Source of the DNA: Acidimicrobiia bacterium
GTDB taxonomy: Bacteria > Acidobacteriota > Vicinamibacteria > Vicinamibacterales > UBA2999
Length of the DNA stretch: 38,086 bases
NCBI GenBank assembly: GCA_016871255.1
Contig: VFZH01000020.1
Location: 1-38,086, forward strand
Reading direction: 5' to 3'
A program made the position numbers and the translations under genes. Below, one piece after another: positions 24,720 to 33,469 of this stretch (position 1 is the stretch's first letter; every line of letters starts with the position of its first letter). Under the pieces are notes generated by a model. It saw nothing but the letters and a program-made list of their open reading frames with translations. It ran no database searches and was not told the origin of the DNA.

Positions 24720-26048
24720 TCACGAGGCGCGGCCGATGTCCTCCCGCGCGCCGGCCTCCTCGACGACCCTGCGGTACGCGTCCACGACGCGCTCGGCCAT
24801 GCGGCGCACGGTGTAGTGCTCGCGGACGCCGGCCGCACCGCACAGGCCCATCTCCCGCGCCTGGCCCGGGTGCTCGCGGAGCGCCATGATGCCGTCGGCG
24901 AAGCTCGCCGGTTCGCCGGGCGCGACCAGGAGGCCCCCACCCGTCCGCTCGACCATCTCCGTGAGCGCGCCGTGGTTGGGCGCCACGACCGGGATGCCGC
25001 ACGCCATCGCTTCCAGCAGGTAGAGCCCCTTCGGCTCGACGTACAGGCTGGGCACGCAGAAGGCGTCGAGCGATCGGAGGAACGCCGCTTTCTCCGTCCG
25101 GTCGAGTTCGCCCCGGTAGACGAACTCGTCGCCGAGCCCCCACTCTCGCATCTGGCGCTCGATCCGCGCGAGGTACGCGCGGTACTCGGGCGCCAGATAG
25201 CCGCCCACCTCGAGCCGCGACGGCGGCAGCCCCCGCTCCTGGCGCATGAGCCGGTACGTCTCGGCCAGCAGGTGCAGGCTCTTCTCGGGCGCGACGCGCG
25301 CGAAGTAGCCGAGCACGAAGGGGTCCGACTGCAGGCGGGTCCGGCCGCCCGGCACGAGATCGTCCACCGATACGCCGAGTGGCGCCACGGCGATGCGCTC
25401 GGCCGGAATGTCGAAGTACCGGGCGCAGAAACCGCGGTAGTAGTCGCTCACGGCCACGAACAGGTCCACGTGGCGGGCGTGCTCGCGGATCAGTTCGTGG
25501 GCGCGCGCGCGATCCGCGCCGGGCAGCCCTTCGAGGAAGATGTCTTCGCCCTGCAGGGTCACGCAGATCGGGCGGCCGCTCGCGCGCTTCATCGGCCCCG
25601 CCAGCGCGATCAGGAGCGCGTTCGGGAGGTTGATCACGTCGTACGGCGCCTCGTCTTTCAGCCAGTGGAGCAGCTTGGCGATCTCCTTGCGCTGGAAGCC
25701 CTCTTCGCCCTGCAGCGTGGACACCGCCAGCGCACCCAGCCCCTGCGGGTTCACCTGCACGGACCGCTTCGCGGCCAGGCTCAGAAACACCTTCGAGTCC
25801 CAGAGGCGGTCGAGGAGCCAGGGCGTCCTGCGGAAGAGGGCGGCGTGCTGCTGCAGGTACACGCTGACGCCGCCGAACAGCACGCGATCGGCGCTGACGT
25901 TCTCCTCGTCCACGCGGGTGGGCGTGTACACGGGGAGCAGCGTGACGTCGTGGTCGAGCCTGAGGAGCGCTCGTGCGAGGGCGTTGTCGCGCAGGCAGCT
26001 CCCGCAGTACATGGCCGCGGCGCCCGCGGTGACGGACAGGATGCGCAC
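24720..26048 (-). CDS. Glycosyltransferase family 4
   Basis: MRILSVTAGAAAMYCGSCLRDNALARALLRLDHDVTLLPVYTPT; VAPEKSLHLLAETYRLM; EPKGLYLLEAMACGIPVVAPNHGALTEMVERTGGGLLVAPGEP. Confidence 0.9.
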   Translation of the reverse strand: MRILSVTAGAAAMYCGSCLRDNALARALLRLDHDVTLLPVYTPTRVDEENVSADRVLFGGVSVYLQQHAALFRRTPWLLDRLWDSKVFLSLAAKRSVQVNPQGLGALAVSTLQGEEGFQRKEIAKLLHWLKDEAPYDVINLPNALLIALAGPMKRASGRPICVTLQGEDIFLEGLPGADRARAHELIREHARHVDLFVAVSDYYRGFCARYFDIPAERIAVAPLGVSVDDLVPGGRTRLQSDPFVLGYFARVAPEKSLHLLAETYRLMRQERGLPPSRLEVGGYLAPEYRAYLARIERQMREWGLGDEFVYRGELDRTEKAAFLRSLDAFCVPSLYVEPKGLYLLEAMACGIPVVAPNHGALTEMVERTGGGLLVAPGEPASFADGIMALREHPGQAREMGLCGAAGVREHYTVRRMAERVVDAYRRVVEEAGAREDIGRAS

Positions 26049-26141
26049 AGCGGGGAAATTGTATCGCGGGTGCCGACTGTGGCGTGGAATCCGGGCGCGT
26101 ACGGCGTATGATCAGCCACCCTCGGCCTGGATCGCTCCGGG

Positions 26142-28943
26142 GTGGGATGGAGGTGGATGGTGACACGCGTCGTCGCTCTGCTCTTCGTCGCGGTGGCTGC
26201 CGTCCCCGCCGGTGCTCAGGAGCCCGCGCCGCCCGGCGACCAGCCCCCCACCTTCCGCACCGGCGTCGATCTCGTCACGATCGACGTCGCCGCAACCGAC
26301 AGCCGCGGTCAGCCCGTGCGCAACCTGCGGGCGCCCGACTTCGTCGTGAAGGTCAACGGCCGCGAGCGGCGGGTGGTCTCCGCGCAGCACGTGCACTACG
26401 ACGTGGCCGCGATGCAGAAGGAGTTCGCGGCCACCAGGCACGAGGAGACGTTCTTCACCACCAACATCGGGCCGTCCACCGGCCGCATGATCCTGATCGC
26501 CGTCGATCAGGGCAACATCCGCCCCGGCGCCGTGCGCCAGTTGCTTCGCACCGCCGCCGCGTTCGTCGACGGTCTGGCACCGACCGATCAGGTGGCGTTC
26601 GTCGCGTACCCGGCGCCGGGTCCGGAGGTGAGCTTCACGACCGATCGCCTGCGCATCAGGCAGGCGATGGAGCAGGTCGTGGGGATGCAGCGCCCGTACC
26701 ACGCCAAGTTCAACATCGGCCTGAGCGAGGCGATCGCCATCCACGATCGTTTCGACGAGACGGTGCTCAAGACCGTCGTGGCGCGGGAGTGCCGGGGCCT
26801 GCAGGCGGTCGAGCAGGTGGACACCTGCCAGCGCGAGGTCATGTCCGACGCCGCCGGCCAGAGCCGGCACGTGCGCGACGAGACGGACCTGTCGCTCCAG
26901 GGGCTGCAGATGCTGCTCCGGCGGCTGGCGATCATCGACGGCCACAAGACGATCGTGCTCATCTCCGAAGGACTCGTGCTCGAGGACCTCGGCGGCGACG
27001 CCGAAGAGGTCGCCCGGCTCGCGGCGCGGGCGCGGGCGGGCCTGAACGTGCTGCTGATGGACGTGACCGGAGGCGACGTGCTGACGAGCGTGCTGCCGCC
27101 GACGCCCGCGGCCGATCGGGCCATGCAGACACGGGGCCTGGAAGACCTGGCGGTCATGTCGCGAGGCACGCTCTATCAGGTCATCGGCACCGGGCGGGCG
27201 GTCTTCGATCGCCTCGCCTCGGAGCTGTCGGGGTACTACGTCCTCGGCGTGGAGGAATCGGCGGGCGACCGCGACGAGCGGCGCTACCACCGGCTCGATG
27301 TCGAGGTCAGGCGCCAGGGCGTGACGCTGCGCTCGCACCGGGCGTTCGTCGTGTCGTCGGCGATCGGCGCCTCGCGCGAGCCGAGGCAGCGGCTCGTGGA
27401 CGCGCTCAGCTCGCCGTTCTCCGTTGCCGATGTGCCGCTGCGCGTCACCAGTTTCGCGTTCCAGGACCACGGGGATCCCTCGAAGGTCCGCGTCGCCATC
27501 GCGGCCGAGGTCGATCAGCCGGGCGCGACACCCGCCGAGTACGAGGTCGGCTACGTGATGTTCGACCGCGAGGGCGTCATGGCGTCGAGCGGCACCACGA
27601 AGCAGCGGCTGACGCCGGTCGACGGCCGCCCGGATGCCCCCCTCGAGTTCCTGCTGGCGACCTCGGTGGATCCGGGCGTCTACACGCTTCGCTTCGGCGT
27701 CGTGGACGCGTCGGGGCGTCGCGGGTCGGTCGTCCGGGACGTCAACGCGTGGAGGACCGAAGGCGAGGAGTTCGCCGTCGGCGACCTGATGATCGGCAAC
27801 GTGGTCGACGAGCCGGGCCAGCCGATGACGCCGCAGCTCGAGCCGCGCATCCACCAGAATCGCGTCGGCGCCTACCTGGAGCTGTACGCCGCGGATCCCG
27901 CATCGCTGGACGGGACGAGCGTGTCGGTGGACGTGGCGGAGGATCAGAACGGCCCGCCGCTCGTCACCGTGCCGGCCCGGTTCTACAAGGGGCCGAGGCC
28001 CAACACGGTGATCGCCCAGACGCCGGTGTCCACCGATGCCCTGCCGCCGGGCCGCTACGTGGCCCGCGTGCGGATCACGCGCAACGGGACGCCCCGCGGT
28101 GCGCTGAGCCGGCCCTTCATCCTGGAGCCCTCGGCACCGTCCGCGACGTCGGCTCTGCTCGCACCGGCGGACTTCACGGAGTGGGTGCCGAAGTTCAGCC
28201 GCGATCGGCTCGTGCAGGCCGATTTCGTCGCCGGAATCCTCGACCTGCTGGCGCAGGGGACGACCGTGCCGGCCGAGGCCATGACCGAGGCGCGGGCGGG
28301 CCGCTTCGGCATGGCGGCCCTCGAGGCCCTGACGGCTGGCGACGAAAGCGTTGCGGCGTTCCTGAAGGGGCTCGATCTGTTCCTGACGGGACAGCCGGCG
28401 CAGGCCGCCACGCAGTTCAACGCGGCGGCCGGTCCGCGCCGCGAACACTTCCCGTCGGCGCTGTACCTCGGCGCGAGCCTGGCGGACGCCGGCCGGGACG
28501 CGGATGCGGCCGGCGTCTGGCAGCTCGCCCTCGCGTCGCTGCCCCCGGGCCGCACGCTGCCCGACGCGATCGCACCGGTCGTCTACACGATGTTCGCCGA
28601 TGCGCGGCTCCGAACCGGGCAGGCCTCGTCGGTCGTGGACGTGCTGGAGCCGATGAAGGGCGGGATGCGAAACGCGGACGTGTACAAGCGGCTGGGGCTC
28701 GCCTACGTGATGACCGGCCGGTACGAGGAGGCGCTGCCGGTCCTGCGCGACGTGCTGTCGACCGCACCCGCGGATCAGGAGGCGATCTTCGCCATCGTGC
28801 TCGCCCAGTACCAGGTCACGTCACGCGACGGCGTTCCGATTCCGTCAGGCGATCTCGACGAGCTGCGGAAGCACGCCCGCGCCTACAAGGGCGCGCAGCG
28901 GGCGCTCGTAAACCGGTACTTGGACGCGATCGGTACGAAGTAG
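26142..28943 (+). CDS. Secreted VWFA-related protein with C-terminal TPR-like region
   Basis: Signal peptide VTRVVALLFVAVAAVPAGAQE; PTFRTGVDLVTIDVAATDSRGQPVRNLRAPDFVVKVNGRERRV; C-terminal KRLGLAYVMTGRYEEALPVLRDVLSTAPADQEAIFA. The true start may be 26157. Confidence 0.85.
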   Translation: MGWRWMVTRVVALLFVAVAAVPAGAQEPAPPGDQPPTFRTGVDLVTIDVAATDSRGQPVRNLRAPDFVVKVNGRERRVVSAQHVHYDVAAMQKEFAATRHEETFFTTNIGPSTGRMILIAVDQGNIRPGAVRQLLRTAAAFVDGLAPTDQVAFVAYPAPGPEVSFTTDRLRIRQAMEQVVGMQRPYHAKFNIGLSEAIAIHDRFDETVLKTVVARECRGLQAVEQVDTCQREVMSDAAGQSRHVRDETDLSLQGLQMLLRRLAIIDGHKTIVLISEGLVLEDLGGDAEEVARLAARARAGLNVLLMDVTGGDVLTSVLPPTPAADRAMQTRGLEDLAVMSRGTLYQVIGTGRAVFDRLASELSGYYVLGVEESAGDRDERRYHRLDVEVRRQGVTLRSHRAFVVSSAIGASREPRQRLVDALSSPFSVADVPLRVTSFAFQDHGDPSKVRVAIAAEVDQPGATPAEYEVGYVMFDREGVMASSGTTKQRLTPVDGRPDAPLEFLLATSVDPGVYTLRFGVVDASGRRGSVVRDVNAWRTEGEEFAVGDLMIGNVVDEPGQPMTPQLEPRIHQNRVGAYLELYAADPASLDGTSVSVDVAEDQNGPPLVTVPARFYKGPRPNTVIAQTPVSTDALPPGRYVARVRITRNGTPRGALSRPFILEPSAPSATSALLAPADFTEWVPKFSRDRLVQADFVAGILDLLAQGTTVPAEAMTEARAGRFGMAALEALTAGDESVAAFLKGLDLFLTGQPAQAATQFNAAAGPRREHFPSALYLGASLADAGRDADAAGVWQLALASLPPGRTLPDAIAPVVYTMFADARLRTGQASSVVDVLEPMKGGMRNADVYKRLGLAYVMTGRYEEALPVLRDVLSTAPADQEAIFAIVLAQYQVTSRDGVPIPSGDLDELRKHARAYKGAQRALVNRYLDAIGTK

Positions 28944-28948
28944 GCGGA

Positions 28949-31573
28949 CTACCTCGGCGCCTTCGACAGGCTCACGAGGTTGGCGAAGAGGCGATACGCG
29001 CCCGGCACGCCGGCGGGCAGCTGGCGGAACCAGGCGTAGGCCGTGTAGACGTAGCGCCCCTTCCCGATCTCCGTGTACACCTGGCCGCCGAGCTGCGGCG
29101 CCTCGCCGCGATCCGCCGAGGCGAGCAACGGCGTGTAGCGCCCGTCGAACGTCCGGAAGGCGTACAGGTTGCGATCCTGCACCCAGCCGTCGAAGTCCGC
29201 GGCGGTGATCCGGTTCGGAAACGTGAACAGCGGGTGGCTCGGTTCCAGGATCTCCACGGGCGCCTGCTCGTCGGTGACCCGCGACTGCATCTCGGCCGGG
29301 AAGGGTGTCAGCTTCCGCGACACGTAGTCCTGCTGCTGGTACTGCACGATCAGCGTGCCCCCCCGCTCCAGGTACTGCATCAGGCGTCCGTGATTCGCCA
29401 CGAAGTCGGGCCGCGCCTGTGACGCCCGGATGCCGACGACGATCGTGTCGAAGGTGGAGAGATCGCCCGTGGCCAGTGTCCCGGCGTCGAGCAGGGTGAC
29501 GTGCACGCCCATCCGGCGCAGCGCCTCCGGGATCTCGTCGCCCGTCCCCATGATGTAGCCGACCCTCACCTGCGATACCTGCAGATCGAGCACCTGCGCA
29601 GTCGCTTCCGCCCGCGAGTACAGGCGGTGCGTCTGGATGTGCGGGTACGCGACCACCTGCACGTCCTCGGAGTAGGTGTCGCCGGCAACCACCGCTTCGG
29701 CCACGATCGGGTTCCTGCCGGCGCGCCGCCCGGCCGGCGCCCGCACCGTGAACGCGGCTGACGACTGCTCGCCGCTGCCCAGCGTGAACGGCACCTCTGC
29801 GGGCGAGGAGGTCCATCCGGACGGGAGGCGAAGACGCATCGTGCCGGTGACGGGATCCGGCGAGAAGCTGCTGGCCTGCACGACGAGCGCCTGGTCCGCG
29901 GGAGTCGTGCCGAGCGGGACGATCAGCAGCTTCGAGTCCACGCTCACCGTGACGGCGGGGGTGACCGCGACGGGCCGGCGCAGCTCACCGCGAACGGGAT
30001 CGGCCGTCCGGTACTCGACGGCCTCGGAGACCGTGACGCGTTCGCCGCCGATGACCAGCGTGACCTGTGCGTCGAAAAGGGGTGGCGCGAACGGCAGGCC
30101 GCGCGCGGGGTGGTCCCACGCGTAGCTTTCTCCGTCCCGCGGGCGCTCGAGGAAGTAGGGCGCTGTCGGGGGTGCATCCGCCGGCACGGTGGAGGTGAAG
30201 CGAGCCGCGAACGCCGGCCGTTCGCGTCTGAGGAACGGGTTCGTCGCGTCCTCCTGCACGGGTGTCTGCGCGTCGGACACGGGCCATCCGTCCCGCGCCC
30301 GAACCGTGACGGCGGCAACGACCGGCTCCCGGTCGATCGGTGCGAACACGCGGACATCGATGCCGACGGTCCGGCCGGGCAGGACGGTCTCGCGATCGGC
30401 CAGCGGGTCGATCACGATGCCCGCCGCGCGCACCAGCGCCTCGGAGAACTCCTCCTCCTTCAGCCCGAGCAGGAACCCGGCTTCGGCGCGGGCGCCGTCG
30501 TCTGCGCGAACGCCGGCCAGTGCCACCCGGGCGGCGCGCACGGCGCGCAGCCCGGCCGCCAGGTCCGGGATGATCCCGGCTGGCCGGAGGGCGTTGTACC
30601 CGTCGAGTGCGCGTGTCGCGGCCGCGGCGGCCTGTTGAAGCTCCGCCTGCAGCGTGCCCGGGGGAAGGCCGCTCAGGCCCGCAATGCCGGTGATGCTGGT
30701 GTCGATCCCGTCGAACACGCTCAGCTCGCGGTCAGGGAGCGGCATCGTGCTCTCCACCAGCCGCAGGCCCGTCTCGATCGGCCCGCGCACCTCGATGCTG
30801 CCCATCGACTGCGACTTGTGCTGGCTGCGGCCCTCCGCGGCGATTTCGGCGTACGACCGGCCGATCACCGGGTCGAAGGCGCCAACCTGGATCGTCACGC
30901 TCGGCGGGTCGTCGGCCGCTGCGCCGAAGCGCTGTCCCCTGTACAGCTTGCGCGCCTGCCATGGCCGCAGCCCTTCGGCGATCTGCTCGGGAAACGCGGC
31001 GGGGTCGGCGGCCGCGCGGAACGCCTTCGGCGTGATGTACCCCGCGAACTGATGATGCCCGTGCCCGTCGGCAGACGTGCCGCCGAAGCGGGAGTAGATC
31101 ACGAGCGGCCGGAACGTGCGGATCACGCGGACCATGTCGCCCAGCACGGCCTGCTCATCCCATTTCGCCGACGCTTCTTCGAGCGACTTGGAGAAGCCGT
31201 AGTCGTAGGTGCGCGTGAAGAACTGCTGCCCGCCGTCCAGCCGCCGCGCCTGGAGCAGTTCCTCGGTGCGGATCACGCCGAGCGCTTCGAAGAGCTCCGT
31301 GCCGATGATGTTCTGGCCGCCCTCGCCGCGGTTGAGCGCGAGGTAGGCGACGCGGGCGTGGTCGCCGCGCGCCGTGCGCGCGATGAAGAACGTGTCCTCG
31401 TCGTCCGGGTGGGCGGCCGTGTGCAGGACGCTCGCCGTGGTCTGCAGCCGCTCGAGGACCTGCGTCAGGCCCGCGGCGCCCAGGCTGTAGACCGGGCGAA
31501 CCTGCGCGGCCGGCGAGCCGTGCAGGGCGAAGGCACCCGCCAGCAGCAGGGCGCAGTGAACGAGTCGCCGCAT
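28949..31573 (-). CDS. PIG-L/LmbE-family deacetylase-like secreted protein
   Basis: Trimmed to MRRLVHCALLLAGAFALHGSPAAQ; SVLHTAAHPDDEDTFFIARTARGDHARVAYLALNRGEGGQNIIG plus a large C-terminal region. Confidence 0.88.
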   Translation of the reverse strand: MRRLVHCALLLAGAFALHGSPAAQVRPVYSLGAAGLTQVLERLQTTASVLHTAAHPDDEDTFFIARTARGDHARVAYLALNRGEGGQNIIGTELFEALGVIRTEELLQARRLDGGQQFFTRTYDYGFSKSLEEASAKWDEQAVLGDMVRVIRTFRPLVIYSRFGGTSADGHGHHQFAGYITPKAFRAAADPAAFPEQIAEGLRPWQARKLYRGQRFGAAADDPPSVTIQVGAFDPVIGRSYAEIAAEGRSQHKSQSMGSIEVRGPIETGLRLVESTMPLPDRELSVFDGIDTSITGIAGLSGLPPGTLQAELQQAAAAATRALDGYNALRPAGIIPDLAAGLRAVRAARVALAGVRADDGARAEAGFLLGLKEEEFSEALVRAAGIVIDPLADRETVLPGRTVGIDVRVFAPIDREPVVAAVTVRARDGWPVSDAQTPVQEDATNPFLRRERPAFAARFTSTVPADAPPTAPYFLERPRDGESYAWDHPARGLPFAPPLFDAQVTLVIGGERVTVSEAVEYRTADPVRGELRRPVAVTPAVTVSVDSKLLIVPLGTTPADQALVVQASSFSPDPVTGTMRLRLPSGWTSSPAEVPFTLGSGEQSSAAFTVRAPAGRRAGRNPIVAEAVVAGDTYSEDVQVVAYPHIQTHRLYSRAEATAQVLDLQVSQVRVGYIMGTGDEIPEALRRMGVHVTLLDAGTLATGDLSTFDTIVVGIRASQARPDFVANHGRLMQYLERGGTLIVQYQQQDYVSRKLTPFPAEMQSRVTDEQAPVEILEPSHPLFTFPNRITAADFDGWVQDRNLYAFRTFDGRYTPLLASADRGEAPQLGGQVYTEIGKGRYVYTAYAWFRQLPAGVPGAYRLFANLVSLSKAPR

Positions 31574-31582
31574 GGTGTGGCA

Positions 31583-31614
31583 GTGTACACTTGCCTGAAC
31601 CGGAGAGGGTTCAG
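31583..31614 (+). promoter_or_regulatory. Inverted repeats in the PIG-L/BNR divergent region: GTGTACAC palindrome and CTGAACC-N6-GGTTCAG
   Basis: GTGTACAC at 31583-31590; CTGAACC(31595-31601) ggagag GGTTCAG(31608-31614); the loop contains an SD-like GGAG. Confidence 0.4.
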
Positions 31615-32904
31615 CTGCTGCGAACACCGCGCTACGTCACCGCGACCCTTCTGACCGCCGCCGCCGTCTCCGGCGCAAGCCGGCTGACGGCCATCGTGAC
31701 GACCCCCGTCGTGACGCTCTCGATTGAGGGCCGCGCGAACACGGAGCCGGCGATTGCGGCGCTCGGGCGCACGGTCGCCGTGGCCTGGGCGGCGTCGAAC
31801 GACGAAGGCGCCGACGTGTACGCGGCCGTGAGCCGGGACGGCGGCGGAACGTTCGGTGCCCCCGTGCGCGTGAACGACACTCCGGGCACCACGCGCGCAG
31901 GTGGCGAAATGGCGCCCAGAATCGCCCTGGTGCCCGCGAGGGGCGGTGCACCGCCGGCGATCGTGGTGGCCTGGTCCGACCGTGGCGACCAGCAGGCGAT
32001 CCGCACGGCGCGGTCGGTCGACGGCGGTCGCACGTTTGCACCCTCGCGGGCGCACGAAGGCGCCGATGCGCCCGGCAACCGCGGCTGGGTGTCGATGGCG
32101 CTCGACGCCGGTGGCGAGCCCCACCTGATCTGGCTGGATCATCGTGCCTCGGCGTCGTCTGCAGCGGCGCACCATCATCACGATGTCGCCGAGCCGACGT
32201 CCGAGGCGCCGAAGCCACCGGCCGCGGATGCCGTGGCCCGGGCGCAGGGGTCGTCGCTGTACCACGGGGGCGCCACGGCGGCGCGCGAGCTGACGAAGGG
32301 CGTGTGCTACTGCTGCAAGACGGCGGTGGCGGTGTCGGGACGACGGGTGGTGGCTGCGTGGCGGCACGTCTACGCGGGCAGCATCCGCGACATCGCGTTC
32401 ATCGCGTCGCGGGACGGTGGCGCCACGTTCGGAACACCCTTCCGCATCCGGCGGGACGGCTGGCGGATCGACGGGTGTCCGGAAGATGGTCCCGCGCTCG
32501 GCATCGATGCCTCCGGCGTGGCGCACGCGGTGTGGCCGACGCTCGTGGCCGGACCCACGCCGTACAAGGCGCTCTTCTACGCCGCCACGCAGGACGACCG
32601 CACGTTCACCGGCTACGCGCAGGTGACCCGCGCCGGGCGGACCGCAGAGCACCCCGATCTCGTGGTGACCGGTGACACGGTGGCCATCGTGTGGGACGAG
32701 CGGGTGGATGACCAGCCTGGCGCGTTCGTCAGCTGGAAACGCGGGTCGGGCACCTTTTCGCCCGCGATGCTGATCAGCGACGCCGCGGCGGCGCGGTACC
32801 CCGTCGTGGCGGCCGCGGAGGGCCACCTCGTCGCCGCCTGGCGATCCGGTCCCCTCGATCGATCGACGGTGGCCGTGCGACGTGTCGACCTCCCGGCGCC
32901 TTGA
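31591..32904 (+). CDS. BNR/sialidase-like beta-propeller protein with CYCC motif
   Basis: Repeated Asp-box-like SRDGGGTFGAPV, SVDGGRTFAP, SRDGGATFGTPF; GVCYCCKTAVAVSG; AHHHHD. Start uncertain: the TTG at 31591 may not be genuine. Confidence 0.78.
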   Translation: MPEPERVQLLRTPRYVTATLLTAAAVSGASRLTAIVTTPVVTLSIEGRANTEPAIAALGRTVAVAWAASNDEGADVYAAVSRDGGGTFGAPVRVNDTPGTTRAGGEMAPRIALVPARGGAPPAIVVAWSDRGDQQAIRTARSVDGGRTFAPSRAHEGADAPGNRGWVSMALDAGGEPHLIWLDHRASASSAAAHHHHDVAEPTSEAPKPPAADAVARAQGSSLYHGGATAARELTKGVCYCCKTAVAVSGRRVVAAWRHVYAGSIRDIAFIASRDGGATFGTPFRIRRDGWRIDGCPEDGPALGIDASGVAHAVWPTLVAGPTPYKALFYAATQDDRTFTGYAQVTRAGRTAEHPDLVVTGDTVAIVWDERVDDQPGAFVSWKRGSGTFSPAMLISDAAAARYPVVAAAEGHLVAAWRSGPLDRSTVAVRRVDLPAP

Positions 32905-32929
32905 CACGGCCTGAGGCGTCTTCTAGGCT
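32901..32929 (+). promoter_or_regulatory. Putative promoter of the Cys/His-rich small protein
   Basis: TTGACA-N17-TAGGCT; the -35 overlaps the upstream stop codon and the predicted start falls at the ATG (32937). Confidence 0.4.
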
Positions 32930-32936
32930 GACTGTC

Positions 32937-33296
32937 ATGGCTCGGCTGCGATCTTCGGTGGCGTGGCGCGTGCTGTCGCTGTGCCTCGCCGTGTCGCTGT
33001 CGAGCGCCTCGCTCGATCAGCTGCACCACGCCGGCGAGGACGACGCGGCATGTCTCGTCCCGCTGGCGACCGAGGACGGCTCGAATCATCGCGTTGGCGG
33101 CACCCTCGCGCACGAGGCCGCGCCGGACCACTGCTTCCTCTGTCACTGGGCACGCGGGTTCCACGCCGCCGCGCGCAGTGCCCAGCGGCCGGCCGTCACC
33201 GAGCAGGCGACCGTGACCATCCGGCCCTGGTGGGCCGACGTGCTCGCGGCCGCGCCCTACCTCTCCCGTCTCCCCGCTCGCGCTCCTCCGGCCTGA
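32937..33296 (+). CDS. Small Cys/His-rich protein, DUF2946-like
   Basis: MARLRSSVAWRVLSLCLAVSLSSASLDQLHHAGEDD...HEAAPDHCFLCHWARGFHAAA; N-terminal hydrophobic segment. Confidence 0.5.
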   Translation: MARLRSSVAWRVLSLCLAVSLSSASLDQLHHAGEDDAACLVPLATEDGSNHRVGGTLAHEAAPDHCFLCHWARGFHAAARSAQRPAVTEQATVTIRPWWADVLAAAPYLSRLPARAPPA

Positions 33297-33469
33297 CGCG
33301 CTTCGGCTGATTCACGGTTCGTGCTCGTGGCGGGACGGGTGCCATGGGTGTCTCTGCGCGGCCGGTCTGCCGGCGCGTACAGGCCCCTGCGCACGCCGCC
33401 GCGCGCACGTCGTTCCGGAGGCGTTCGGAAGCCGGGTCGGCGACAGCGGACCCGCGGGGAGAGACTTTC

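Noticed and set aside
24087-26111. 674-aa plus-strand ORF antisense to the ATPase and GT4 genes
   Set aside because: Shadow ORF with no recognisable domain.
26084-29422. 1112-aa plus-strand ORF overlapping the VWFA-related gene
   Set aside because: Arg/Ala/Gly-rich alternative frame of the real gene 26142..28943; no domain logic. Typical shadow ORF of high-GC DNA.
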